Source: Nitrospira sp. SG-bin2 (GTDB lineage: Bacteria; Nitrospirota; Nitrospiria; Nitrospirales; Nitrospiraceae). From it: 64,000 nucleotides of DNA. The position numbers and the translations under genes are program-made. The notes under the pieces are model-generated. The model was not told where the DNA came from, ran no database searches, and worked only from the letters and a program-made list of their open reading frames with translations. The number at the start of each line of letters is the position of its first letter. Position 1 is the stretch's first letter. The DNA lies in contig LVWT01000045.1 of NCBI GenBank assembly GCA_002083405.1, forward strand, positions 18,321-82,320, in the 5' to 3' direction. Below are positions 18,412 to 26,841 of this stretch, one piece after another.

Positions 18412-18810
18412 GCAACTCCTCCTTCAGGAAACCCCGTTCATTGTTGTTTGATGTATTTGTGTGGAGGGTACTGCGCGTACGTTGCAGGGCTGTGTCTTCG
18501 ATGTAAAATCTCTGTTAACCCCGATCAGAAAGGCAGAGGTATATTCGACGGAATTTTTGCGGGCTACTTCCTGGCGGGCCAGCTTTCCATTGAGGCAGTC
18601 TTCTGCGCAACGGCAGCGAAGAGGGCGAGGAGCCCCAGACATTCACTCACGAGTTGTTGAGAAAGAAAGCTTCTCGATCAGCGTGATGGGGAGAGTTTCT
18701 GGGCCGACGTGAGTGAATTCATGGGCGCCGAATGGGAAAGGTTCCCGACGAATATGAGGTCAAGCGCTTGAAGCAATGCGATCAGTTGACGAAAGCGCCG
18801 CTCAGACCTG
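18412..18810. other. Gap of about 400 bases without a recognised gene
   Basis: No frame with both a ribosome binding site and recognisable content was found on either strand. It must contain the promoter of the CBS-psiE operon. One inverted repeat stands out: attcactcac (18641-18650) with gtgagtgaat (18709-18718), 58 bases apart; too far for a simple operator but possibly a looped site. Confidence 0.4.
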
Positions 18811-19056
18811 TCAGGAAAGAATAGCCGAAGATCCGAATCGCCGAAAAGAGGAAAGGACAACGGGTAAATGACTGACTTCGGCCCACGACAGTACTGCAAT
18901 CGTTTGCTCTGCTCCGAGAAAAGACTGAAGCAGCAGGAAGATACCGATGCTGAGGGCAATGATGCTGGGCCAGATTACCGAGAGAGCACCGAAAACGAAT
19001 ACAACCGTCATGGCCTCCAAAGCATGCCGGCCAAACCGGACATTGGGCGTGATCAT
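18811..19056 (-). CDS. Small membrane protein
   Basis: 81 residues. Two hydrophobic stretches near the N-terminus (ALEAMTVVFVFGALSVIWPS and IIALSIGIFLLLQSFL) suggest a helical hairpin, followed by a short soluble tail. The start MITPNVRFG is chosen because of the strong SD (agggaggg) 4 to 11 bases upstream. No family is recognised. The tail beyond residue 60 looks low in conservation-type residues, so the end could be altered. Confidence 0.55.
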   Translation of the reverse strand: MITPNVRFGRHALEAMTVVFVFGALSVIWPSIIALSIGIFLLLQSFLGAEQTIAVLSWAEVSHLPVVLSSFRRFGSSAILS

Positions 19057-19150
19057 GAGGGCCCTCCCTGGTCTGCTCTCTACCAAATGCATGAAAGGCG
19101 TTGATGTAAACTGGCGATATGATACTGCCTAAGGGGGCCTAACTGGCAAC

Positions 19151-19186
19151 TGGGCATGAGGCCTAATGCCTAGTGGGCATGAGGCC
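19151..19186. repeat. Short direct repeat, 13 bases twice
   Basis: tgggcatgaggcc occurs at 19151-19163 and again at 19174-19186, a period of 23 bases, with partial copies of tgggc on both sides (19146 region and 19196-19200). The arrangement resembles iterated protein-binding sites or slippage debris. The surrounding 19057-19454 holds no recognised gene. Confidence 0.55.
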
Positions 19187-19454
19187 CAGTACGACTGGGC
19201 ACACTACCTACTAAGCGGTGGTCTTGTTACCAGGGTGTTGCAATGACAGAGCGTGACATCAGTACTCGATGCTCTGAAATGTGACCTGTGCTTGTCGCAA
19301 ACAGCCGACCTGCTCCATGCCTAAGTCTGCGAACGCCTCTGCCGCCGCGCAACAGAATGGCTGTTGGCAACGCTAGCAAAGCCAGACCCCATGGCTCATT
19401 CAAGTCAGGTCAGGTTGCCAGGTGAGAATGAGCACGCCGCAGGCGAGGACGGTT

Positions 19455-19592
19455 CTACAGATTGACCTGGTAATGTGTGCTCCGGCCGCCGCCGATGGCA
19501 GTGAACACGCCTTTGTCCGCCAAATTCTGCGAGTCGCGTGTGGCTGTGGCCTTTGATGCGCCGGTGATGGTCGTGTATTTCGTAGCGCTCAT
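19455..19592 (-). pseudogene. C-terminal relic of a Fic family protein
   Basis: A 45-codon frame ending in TAG reads MSATKYTTITGASKATATR and LADKGVFTAIGGGRSTHYQV. This is the winged-helix tail typical of Fic/DUF4172-type AMP-transferases (usual form: YxxITGxSKATATRDLxxLVxKG). The Fic core with HPFxxGNGR is absent, and a stop lies four codons upstream of the ATG, so only the tail remains. It might still be a tiny DNA-binding protein, but a relic is more likely. Confidence 0.65.
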
Positions 19593-19725
19593 GCTACTCA
19601 CCTACGACAAGGCCACTGCTATCCAGTTCATTGCGATGAAAAGCATGAGCCGGATAGTGGCCATTTTCAGCTCATGGGAGCGACGTGAGGTAGACTGATG
19701 ACTGTTGTGAGTAGCTAGAAACAAG

Positions 19726-19761
19726 AAGCCCCAGACCGTTCTTACGAGCGGTCTGGGGCTT
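19726..19761 (-). terminator. Terminator of the exported protein gene at 19781
   Basis: A perfect 13-base stem (aagccccagaccg at 19726-19738 with cggtctggggctt at 19749-19761). On the minus strand it is followed by CTTGTTTCT. It lies 20 bases after the stop of the minus-strand gene. Confidence 0.88.
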
Positions 19762-19780
19762 GAAGATGCCGGAGTGGAGG

Positions 19781-20146
19781 TTATTCCACTTCGACGGTGA
19801 TCGTATGAGAAGCCACGACGGGATCGTGATCCTTGGTCGCCCCGTTCAGGGAGACCTTATGTGTTCCCTTGCTCAGACTCTTGATCGTTCCGGAAAATCC
19901 CTTCTGATATTCGCCGTCTACATAGGCATGGACATGCGTCGCCTGCGTTCCCTTGGTCAAGTCATACTTGATCTCGAAGGTGTCGCTGACTTTGGCTCCG
20001 TCCTTGGGGGACGTAATCACCAGCTTCGATCCGTCCTCAACCGGCGCTGCTGCCGGCTTATCTCCTGCCAAGGCCAGCCCTCCGCTGAGGCAGCCGGCCA
20101 ATACGATTCCCAATCCCATCAACCCGATACGTCCCATCTGCTGCAT
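19781..20146 (-). CDS. Exported HVH-motif protein, paralogue of 34722-35066
   Basis: 121 residues. A signal sequence ends in a lipobox-like VLAGC (Cys19), so it may be a lipoprotein; cleavage further on at ALAG is also possible. The mature part is a small beta-rich domain: LVITSPKDGAKVSDTFEIKY, then THVHAYVDGEYQKGFSG, LSKGTHKVSL, KDHDPVVASHTITVEVE. The pattern resembles Ig-like or DUF4399-type domains, in which a histidine pair precedes a short hairpin and a GTH turn. The function is unknown. A second copy lies in the purine operon with the same core. It has a good SD (gggagg) and its own terminator. Confidence 0.85.
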   Translation of the reverse strand: MQQMGRIGLMGLGIVLAGCLSGGLALAGDKPAAAPVEDGSKLVITSPKDGAKVSDTFEIKYDLTKGTQATHVHAYVDGEYQKGFSGTIKSLSKGTHKVSLNGATKDHDPVVASHTITVEVE

Positions 20147-20293
20147 TGCAACCTCCCTAGTTTGAACTCACTGAATGGACACGACGGCCTGTCCTGCTCT
20201 GCCGGATGTCCTTGTGCTTGTTGACCCGTCGTTCACCGGTAGAGCATACCGATACATTCTAATTTTCAAAATGGCGCTAGTCAATCCGTCCGT

Positions 20294-22558
20294 TTACAGC
20301 GCGCCGAACATTCGTTCGAAAAAGGCCTTGGTGAGCGTCATATGTTGCGTGATATCCGTCTGGAGATGCCTGGCCCCAGCTTGCCAATCATCCGTCGTAT
20401 AGCCCACCCGTCGCGCCAGGAAGATAAACTCATCTGAATCAGTCGGGGGAAGAACGCGGTCTTTGGCGTTGCCCCGGACCATCCGAAGGCCGTCGATGAG
20501 CATCCGGATGAAGAAATACGCCTTGCGTAAATTCTCGCCGTCCGGTCTCGTGACAATCCCGCACTCGACGAGCCCGGCGAGCGCCTGCATCGTGTTGGGT
20601 GTGCGTAACACGGAGCGCGTATGGCCGTGCATGATTTGGAGGTATTGCACGGCATATTCGATATCGACGATTCCGCCCGGACTGTACTTGAGGTTGACCG
20701 TGCCATGCTCTACCAGTTGCTTCAGTTGCTGCCGGCGCAGGTCCAGGGCGACCGCGATGTCCCACGGGGTTCCACTGTAGACATAGGCGTCACGATGGGC
20801 TTCGACACGTTTGCCCAGGGCTGCATCGCCCGCCACATGCCGCAGTTTGATCAAGGATTGCCGCTCGAACGGAGCGGCGAGGCCTGCGTCACTGTAATAC
20901 CCGATGATTTCGTCGAACGGATTTGTCAGAGAGCCTTTGCCGCCGTGGGGACGGAGGCGCACGTCGAGATGGAAGATCCCCTCCTGTCTGGACTCGATCC
21001 ACTGCAGCAGCTCCTGCCCTAGGCGTTCGAAGTATTCACTGTTGTCGATGGCCTGTTTGCCGCCGGTACGCCCTGCGTCGCCGTAGACGAACAGGACTTC
21101 GATATCGGAGGCATAGCCCAGTTCACGGCCGCCGAATTTGCCCAACCCAAGAATCGTGAAGGGACAGGGTTTCTTATTGGCCAAACGCGGAGGGCCGTAG
21201 AGCTTGTTTAATTTGGCCTGGCAGTCCTTCAGGCTCCGGTCCACGATCACTTCAGCCAACTGGGTGAGCGCGCCGGAAAAGTCGGCCAGCGCGATCCCCG
21301 GCTCGACGATGTGCTTCATGTCGATACGAAACAGCTCGCGGTCCTTAAAGGTGTTCAAGGCGGTCTTGCGCGCGTCGGCGGTTTTGGCCTGGCCCACGAA
21401 GCGATCAATCTCTCTGCGGAGTGATGTTCGAGGCTTGGCCAGCGGGGCGTCACGATAGTCCTGCAGGAGCGGCAGGAGGTTGGTGTGTTGCCGGCGCAGA
21501 AAGTCTTCCCAGAGAAAGTCGCTGGTGCCGAGTAAGCGGGCGAGGAGCGGAAACGTTTTTTTGTCGCTGAGCAGCGCAAGGGCCTGCTGCTGGGCCTTGC
21601 CTTTCGTCCCTTGCACGATGAGGTCGAGGAACTGGTCGAAGGCTTCGAGGGCTTTGGTCGGGTCCGGTGCCCAGGTCAACGCATGGGTGAACTGCTTGAT
21701 GAGCACGGCTGTCAAGCGCAACTGTTGCTGATCGGTCGGATCGGTCAGCTTCTGCCCGTAGCGATTGCGGACATAGAAGCGGTCGTGCAGCTTGGCGTCC
21801 TCGATGTCGATTTGCGCTTTGGAGATATAGACATTGCGCATCGCGAGCGCGTTGGCGAAGGCGTAAAGAAACGCGGGGGTATCGTCTGATCGGATGTCCA
21901 TAATCGTGTCTGTCTGAGACTGGCTGTTGTCGAAGGTGATTTGGACGGGATGGAGCAGGCCGCTGAAGGACCCGCGGCGCCGGCCGAGTTGTTCGACCAG
22001 CCGTCGATTTACCGCATGGCGGGCTTCTTCGAACTGGTTCGTGTCGAGCAGGCCGATGACGGAGCGCAGCTCCTGCGCAAGCCGGTTCTGTTCAACCGGT
22101 CCGAACGAGGCGCCGTGAACCGGTTGGACGCGGAAGATGTCGACGATTTTCTTGCTGCTCAGCCCCGGCCGCACATGTGGACGCCGGCGCGGACTTTCAT
22201 TGTAGGAGGCTTTGGCTGGTTTGGCCGATGCGGCTTCGGCGAACGTATAGATTTGGCCTTCTTCGATGTTTAATCCGAAGGAGGATAGGAGGCCGCAGAT
22301 GGTGGCGAATTCGGCAAAATAGTCATAGGCGACGATGGTCACATCGGCACGGCCTCCCTGTTGTTCGGTGATCGAGAGTTCGCAGAGATGGTCCGGCGTC
22401 AGTTGAGCTGCCAGATGAATGTGCCTTGCAATGGCGGTTGGATCGACTCGCCGGAAATATTCCTGATCCATTCGGCTGATAAAGTCGTGCAAAATGTCGG
22501 ACGGGACGTCCTGGCAGTGAGACGTGACGGTCCGGAGAATCTCTTCGCGGTTGTCCAT
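20294..22558 (-). CDS. ACT-domain-fused GlnE-like nucleotidyltransferase
   Basis: 754 residues from the ATG at 22558 (a TTG 21 bases upstream is possible). Residues about 70-145 and 215-285 are two ACT domains of the GlnD C-terminal type (VTIVAYDYFAEFATICGLL with SFGLNIEEGQIYTF; TPAFLYAFANALAMRNVYIS with DRFYVRNRYGQKLTDP). Residues about 400-750 are one GlnE nucleotidyltransferase module with LGLGKFGGRELGYASDIEVL and the DVRLRPHGGKGSL strand. ELGYASD resembles the C-terminal adenylylating half of GlnE. Normal GlnE is about 950 residues with two such modules and no ACT domain. It may attach AMP to glutamine synthetase Tyr397 and sense glutamine directly. It is divergent from the second GlnE-like gene. 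Confidence 0.8.
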   Translation of the reverse strand: MDNREEILRTVTSHCQDVPSDILHDFISRMDQEYFRRVDPTAIARHIHLAAQLTPDHLCELSITEQQGGRADVTIVAYDYFAEFATICGLLSSFGLNIEEGQIYTFAEAASAKPAKASYNESPRRRPHVRPGLSSKKIVDIFRVQPVHGASFGPVEQNRLAQELRSVIGLLDTNQFEEARHAVNRRLVEQLGRRRGSFSGLLHPVQITFDNSQSQTDTIMDIRSDDTPAFLYAFANALAMRNVYISKAQIDIEDAKLHDRFYVRNRYGQKLTDPTDQQQLRLTAVLIKQFTHALTWAPDPTKALEAFDQFLDLIVQGTKGKAQQQALALLSDKKTFPLLARLLGTSDFLWEDFLRRQHTNLLPLLQDYRDAPLAKPRTSLRREIDRFVGQAKTADARKTALNTFKDRELFRIDMKHIVEPGIALADFSGALTQLAEVIVDRSLKDCQAKLNKLYGPPRLANKKPCPFTILGLGKFGGRELGYASDIEVLFVYGDAGRTGGKQAIDNSEYFERLGQELLQWIESRQEGIFHLDVRLRPHGGKGSLTNPFDEIIGYYSDAGLAAPFERQSLIKLRHVAGDAALGKRVEAHRDAYVYSGTPWDIAVALDLRRQQLKQLVEHGTVNLKYSPGGIVDIEYAVQYLQIMHGHTRSVLRTPNTMQALAGLVECGIVTRPDGENLRKAYFFIRMLIDGLRMVRGNAKDRVLPPTDSDEFIFLARRVGYTTDDWQAGARHLQTDITQHMTLTKAFFERMFGAL

Positions 22559-22641
22559 TGTGCAGGCAGTATACCGCAATGCCGTTCATTGTGTGAGAGG
22601 GAGCGCGCCAGTATAATGCCGCGCCAGACGGAGATGGCGAG

Positions 22642-22676
22642 GAACGTGAAACGTGAGGCGTGAAACGTGAGGCGAA
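22642..22676. repeat. Short-period word repeat (cgtgaaa/cgtgagg)
   Basis: A run of alternating cgtgaaa and cgtgagg words before the plus-strand GlnE-like gene. The 21 bases at 22656-22676 recur exactly at 30220-30240 downstream of nusB, and a related piece lies on the opposite strand at 54151-54174. The annotated GlnE-like start lies inside it. Confidence 0.8.
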
Positions 22677-24403
22677 AGCCTGAGAAAGCCGGTAAGTCAG
22701 GATCACCGCCCGGGAAACTGGTGCCGGGTTTACGGAGGGCATCGACCGGGCCTGATCCGACTCCCGTCTTGCTGGCTGAAGAGCGGAAGCCCGAGCAGAT
22801 CCGAGCCATTTTATCGGCCTATGGATTAAGGAATATCGAACAGGCCGACCGCAATCTTGGCACGATGGCCGGGGAACCGCATGAGCGGCGTCAGTTGGCC
22901 GAGATCCTTCCACAGCTGTTAGCGGCCGTCGCGCGGACGGCCGATCCCGATCAAGCACTCAATCATTGGGAACGGCTGTTATCAAACGTGACCCGCTCAT
23001 CCTTTCTGGACTATCTGCGCAGTTGGCCGCGCATGGTGGAGGTCCTCGCGACGATTTTTGGCAACAGTGATTCGCTGGCTTTCACGATCGTTCGCGATCC
23101 CATGCTGGTCTATTGGCTGGCTGAGGAATCTGTGCTCTCGAAGCCGGCAACCCGTGCCGACATTGAACAGTCACTGCAAAAGCAGCTGGCCAGGTTGACG
23201 GCGAAGGAGTTGAAACTGGATGTGTTGCGCCGGGTGCGGCGGCGGGAGATGTTGCGGATTGGTGTGCGCGACCTGCTGCGCATGGCCGACGTGCCGGAGA
23301 CCATGGCAGCCCTCTCCGATTTGGCCGGTGCCTTAATTCACGCAGCCTATCAGGTGGTGGATGCGGACTTGCGCTCCCTCTACGGCGTTCCCATGCATAA
23401 GAACCGGCGGGGGAAGTGGGTGGAGACCGGCTTTGCCGTGATGGGGATGGGGAAACTCGGCGGTCATGAGCTGAATTACAGCTCCGACGTTGATCTGATC
23501 TACGTCTACGCGTCGCATGAAGGAGAAACGAGGGCCCTGCGCGGAAAGCCAGCCGGGAAGCCGGCGGGTGCCGGTATTTCCAGCGAGGAATATTTTGAAA
23601 TCCTCTCGCGCGAGCTGACCAAGGCGCTGGTCGAACAGACCAGAGAGGGGTACGTCTTTCGTGTGGATCTGCGTCTGCGGGCCGAAGGGTCCGTCGGGCA
23701 GTTAGCCCGCTCGCTGGCGGATTACAAAAAATATTACGAGACCAGAGGCATGGCGTGGGAACGATTGGCGCTCCTGAAAGCCTGGCCGGTGGCAGGGTCG
23801 ACGGCGGTGGGGCAGGCGTTCTTGAAAATGGCCAGGCCGTTCATTTTTGGCGTGGGGAAGATGGATTGTGATGGAGCGCTGGCGATCGTGCAGAATGTGC
23901 GGGCGGTGAAGGAGATGATCGATGCGAAGATGGCCGAGCGCGGCCATGAGCGGCGCAATGTGAAGCTTGGAATCGGTGGCATCAGGGAGATCGAATTTCT
24001 CGTGCAGACGGTACAGGTGTTGGCGGGGAGGCAGGCGCCGGCGCTTTTCGACCGCAGCACGCTCGGGGCGCTGCCCCGGTTTGTGACACGCAGGCTGCTC
24101 TCGGGCCGGGAGCGTGATGAGCTGACGGCGGCGTATCTCTTTCTACGCGATGTCGAGCACAAGCTTCAGATGGTCCATGACCTCCAAACCCATGCGCTGC
24201 CGGATGAGACGGAGGAGTTGGAGCGTTGCGCCATCCGTGGGGGCTACGACGGCAGCGATCGGACTGCTGCCGTGAAGAAGTTCCTGGCGGATCATGCGGC
24301 CCATACGGCTGCCGTGCACCGGGCGTTTCAGTCGCTCTTCTATGAACCTACTACGTCGTCGGTATTCAAAGCGACTCTTCGGGTCATGGGAGCGAAGGGC
24401 TGA
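22667..24403 (+). CDS. GlnE-like protein, single nucleotidyltransferase module
   Basis: 578 residues. The N-terminal helical part (about 40-220: LLSNVTRSSFLDYLRSWPRM, RDPMLVYWLAEE, RRREMLRIGVRDLL) and the catalytic module (about 255-580) match the N-terminal, deadenylylating half of GlnE: MGMGKLGGHELNYSSDVDL at about 260-277 and FRVDLRLRAEGSVGQL, then GIGGIREIEFLVQ. It stops where normal GlnE would continue into its second half. It probably works with the divergent ACT-containing protein on glutamine synthetase. The GTG start at 22667 lies within a word repeat, and the first 25 residues are not family-like, so the true start may be further in. Confidence 0.85.
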   Translation: MRRKPEKAGKSGSPPGKLVPGLRRASTGPDPTPVLLAEERKPEQIRAILSAYGLRNIEQADRNLGTMAGEPHERRQLAEILPQLLAAVARTADPDQALNHWERLLSNVTRSSFLDYLRSWPRMVEVLATIFGNSDSLAFTIVRDPMLVYWLAEESVLSKPATRADIEQSLQKQLARLTAKELKLDVLRRVRRREMLRIGVRDLLRMADVPETMAALSDLAGALIHAAYQVVDADLRSLYGVPMHKNRRGKWVETGFAVMGMGKLGGHELNYSSDVDLIYVYASHEGETRALRGKPAGKPAGAGISSEEYFEILSRELTKALVEQTREGYVFRVDLRLRAEGSVGQLARSLADYKKYYETRGMAWERLALLKAWPVAGSTAVGQAFLKMARPFIFGVGKMDCDGALAIVQNVRAVKEMIDAKMAERGHERRNVKLGIGGIREIEFLVQTVQVLAGRQAPALFDRSTLGALPRFVTRRLLSGRERDELTAAYLFLRDVEHKLQMVHDLQTHALPDETEELERCAIRGGYDGSDRTAAVKKFLADHAAHTAAVHRAFQSLFYEPTTSSVFKATLRVMGAKG

Positions 24404-24430
24404 TCGAGGCTGAAACGGATACGAAACACG

Positions 24431-24460
24431 AAGGCCCCGGCGGTCTCCCGCCGGGGCCTT
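24431..24460. terminator. Bidirectional terminator between glnE-like and groL
   Basis: A perfect 13-base stem (aaggccccggcgg at 24431-24443 with ccgccggggcctt at 24448-24460) with a tctc loop. It is followed on the plus strand by CATTTCC and on the minus strand by CGTGTTTCG. It sits between two convergent genes and can serve both. Confidence 0.85.
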
Positions 24461-24508
24461 CATTTCCGACTCCGAGCTATCGGCCATACGCCATCAGCTC
24501 TTCGTTTC

Positions 24509-26155
24509 TTAGTACATCCCCTCCATGCCCCCACCGTGGCTGTGACCGCCTGGGCCGCCGCCTGCATCCTTCTTCTCTTCGGGGATCTCGGTGATCATGA
24601 CTTCGGTGGTGAGCATCAGGCCCGCCACGCTGGCTGCGTTCTGCAATGCGCAGCGCGACACCTTGGTCGGGTCGATGATACCGGCCTTGATCATGTCCAC
24701 ATACTCGTCGGTCGCCGCGTTGTAGCCGGAATTGACGTTTTTGTCCTCGCGCACCTTGCCGACCACGACTGAAGCTTCGCCGCCGGCATTGGCGACGATC
24801 TGCCGGATCGGTTCTTCGAGCGAGCGGCGGACGATATCCAAGCCGACTTTCTGTTCGGCGGGAACGTCCTTGATGCTATCGAGCCCCTTGATGCAACGGA
24901 GGTAGGCGGTCCCTCCGCCAGGGACGATACCTTCTTCCACGGCCGCTTTGGTGGCGTGGAGCGCATCTTCGACACGGGCTTTCTTTTCTTTCATTTCGGT
25001 CTCGGTCGCGGCGCCGACGTTGATGACGGCCACTCCGCCGACGATCTTCGCGAGTCTCTCTTGCAGTTTCTCGCGGTCATAGTCCGAGGTCGTCTCTTCG
25101 ACCTGGGCCTTGATCTGCTTCACGCGGCCTTCGATCTTCTTCGGATCGCCGTAGCCTTCCACGATCGTCGTGTTGTCTTTGTCGATCGTGATGCGCTTGG
25201 CGCGGCCCAGATCGGTTAACTTGACGTTCTCCAGCTTGATGCCGATGTCTTCCGAGATCACCTGGCCGCCGGTGAGGATTGCGATATCCTCCAGCATGGC
25301 TTTCCGGCGATCGCCGAATCCCGGAGCCTTCACGGCCGCTACGTTCAGCGTGCCGCGCAGCTTGTTGACGACCAGCGTCGCGAGCGCCTCGCCTTCGACT
25401 TCTTCCGCGAGGATCACGAGCGGCTTGCCCATCTTGGCCACCTGCTCGAGGAGCGGGAGCAAATCCTTCATGCTGCTGATTTTCTTTTCGTTGATCAGGA
25501 TGAGCGGCTCTTCGAGGGAGGCTTCCATCCGCTCGGCATTGGTGACGAAGTACGGGGAGATGTAGCCGCGATCGAACTGCATGCCCTCGACGACATCCAG
25601 TGAGGTGGTCATCGACTTGGCTTCTTCGACCGTGATGACGCCGTCCTTCCCGACCTTCTCCATGGCTTCCGCGATGAGATCGCCGATGGTCTTGTCGTTG
25701 TTCGCCGAAATCGTCCCAACCTGGGAAATCTCGGTCTTGTTCTGACAGGGCTTGCTAAGCTTCTTCAGTTCGGCGGTGATGGCTTCAACCGCCTTGTCGA
25801 TCCCGCGCTTGATCTCCATCGGGTTTGCGCCGGCGGTGATGTTCTTGACGCCTTCGCGGTAGATGGCCTGGGCCAGCACGGTTGCGGTTGTGGTGCCGTC
25901 GCCCGCGGTGTCGCTGGTCTTGCTGGCGACTTCACGGACCAATTGGGCGCCCATGTTTTCATAGGGGTTCTTGAGTTCGATTTCCTTCGCGACGGTGACG
26001 CCGTCCTTGGTAATCGTCGGTGCGCCGAACTTCTTATCCAGAATCGCATTTCGGCCCTTCGGACCGAGCGTTGCTTTCACGGCGTCTGCGAGCTGGTTCA
26101 CCCCTTTCAGGATAGACGCGCGCGCTGAGTCACCGTACATGAGTTGCTTTGCCAT
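24509..26155 (-). CDS. groL: Chaperonin GroEL (Hsp60)
   Basis: 548 residues, full length. Signatures present are TLGPKGRNAILDKKFG, the ATP-binding GDGTTTATVLAQAI and the closing family motif AAVEEGIVPGGGTAY. The flexible tail GGPGGHSHGGGMEGMY replaces the usual Gly-Met repeat with some histidines. It assembles into the double heptameric ring that folds proteins with GroES. A gap of 106 bases separates it from groS, unusually wide but with the same orientation. An SD (ggaggaatc) precedes the ATG. Confidence 0.98.
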   Translation of the reverse strand: MAKQLMYGDSARASILKGVNQLADAVKATLGPKGRNAILDKKFGAPTITKDGVTVAKEIELKNPYENMGAQLVREVASKTSDTAGDGTTTATVLAQAIYREGVKNITAGANPMEIKRGIDKAVEAITAELKKLSKPCQNKTEISQVGTISANNDKTIGDLIAEAMEKVGKDGVITVEEAKSMTTSLDVVEGMQFDRGYISPYFVTNAERMEASLEEPLILINEKKISSMKDLLPLLEQVAKMGKPLVILAEEVEGEALATLVVNKLRGTLNVAAVKAPGFGDRRKAMLEDIAILTGGQVISEDIGIKLENVKLTDLGRAKRITIDKDNTTIVEGYGDPKKIEGRVKQIKAQVEETTSDYDREKLQERLAKIVGGVAVINVGAATETEMKEKKARVEDALHATKAAVEEGIVPGGGTAYLRCIKGLDSIKDVPAEQKVGLDIVRRSLEEPIRQIVANAGGEASVVVGKVREDKNVNSGYNAATDEYVDMIKAGIIDPTKVSRCALQNAASVAGLMLTTEVMITEIPEEKKDAGGGPGGHSHGGGMEGMY

Positions 26156-26261
26156 ATGATTCCTCCGTGTGTAGTCTAAAAGTTGTTAAAGTCAAAAAGT
26201 CATAAGCCGGATTGGAGACTTGACGACCTTAAGACTTGCCGGCTTGGGACGCCTGCGTGTC

Positions 26262-26561
26262 TTATGCCGTGAAAATGCCCAAGATGTCTTCTTCCTTCAG
26301 GATCAAGCACTCTTCGTCTTCGATGCGGAGCTTGCTTCCTGAGTACTTGTCGAACAAGACATGGTCGCCGACCTTGACGTTCTCGACCTTCTTGCCGACT
26401 GCTTGCACGACACCCCGCTGAGGCTTCTCTTTTGCCGAATCCGGCACATAAATTCCGCCGGCGGTCCGCTCCAGTTCCTCGGTATAGGTGACGAATACCC
26501 GCTCACCCAGCGGTTGAAACCCCTTGGCAACGTTCTTCTTTTCCTTCTCAGCTGTGCTCAT
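26262..26561 (-). CDS. groS: Co-chaperonin GroES (Hsp10)
   Basis: 99 residues. FQPLGERVFVTYTEELERTA contains the start of the fold and the mobile loop, followed by GGIYVPDSAKEKPQRGVV, VKVGDHVLFDKYSGSKL and ILKEEDILGIF. The loop wording TEELERTAGGIYVPDS is normal for GroES. It caps the GroEL ring. A strong SD (aggaggagg) precedes the ATG. No CIRCE inverted repeat (TTAGCACTC type) was found upstream; control by the adjacent rpoH is more likely. Confidence 0.97.
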   Translation of the reverse strand: MSTAEKEKKNVAKGFQPLGERVFVTYTEELERTAGGIYVPDSAKEKPQRGVVQAVGKKVENVKVGDHVLFDKYSGSKLRIEDEECLILKEEDILGIFTA

Positions 26562-26684
26562 AACAGAACCTCCTCCTGATGAAAGTTAACTCGTCATTGT
26601 GAACGATGTGGGATGGGCTTGTACTCGATCGCGCTGATAGTGTACGCACTCGAATAGGCAGAAGCCCTGCTCGACTCGGAACCA

Positions 26685-26712
26685 GAGATAGCCCTGGCTC
26701 GACGCAAGTCAA
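26685..26712 (-). promoter_or_regulatory. Candidate groES promoter
   Basis: On the minus strand CCCCTTGACT (-35, 26707-26712 being the TTGACT) and TATCTC (-10, 26685-26690) are 16 bases apart, about 125 bases before groS. The -35 context CCCTTGA and the ggCTAT before the -10 also bear some resemblance to heat-shock (sigma-32) promoters. A weak match only. Confidence 0.35.
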
Positions 26713-26841
26713 GGGGTGGGGCAGAGGATTTTCTATTGCCTCCCACTCTGTCGAACGAAGTATCTTAACTCATTGAGAATTCGGTATTCCAGAGCTATTT
26801 TTCAGTGTGTCTACACGCATGATGCACATATGCGTGGGGGG

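Noticed and set aside
19477..19698. A plus-strand frame over the Fic relic
   Set aside because: It is antisense to a clear winged-helix tail and has no SD.
26562..26841. CIRCE (HrcA-binding) inverted repeat upstream of groES
   Set aside because: No TTAGCACTC/GAGTGCTAA pair is present.
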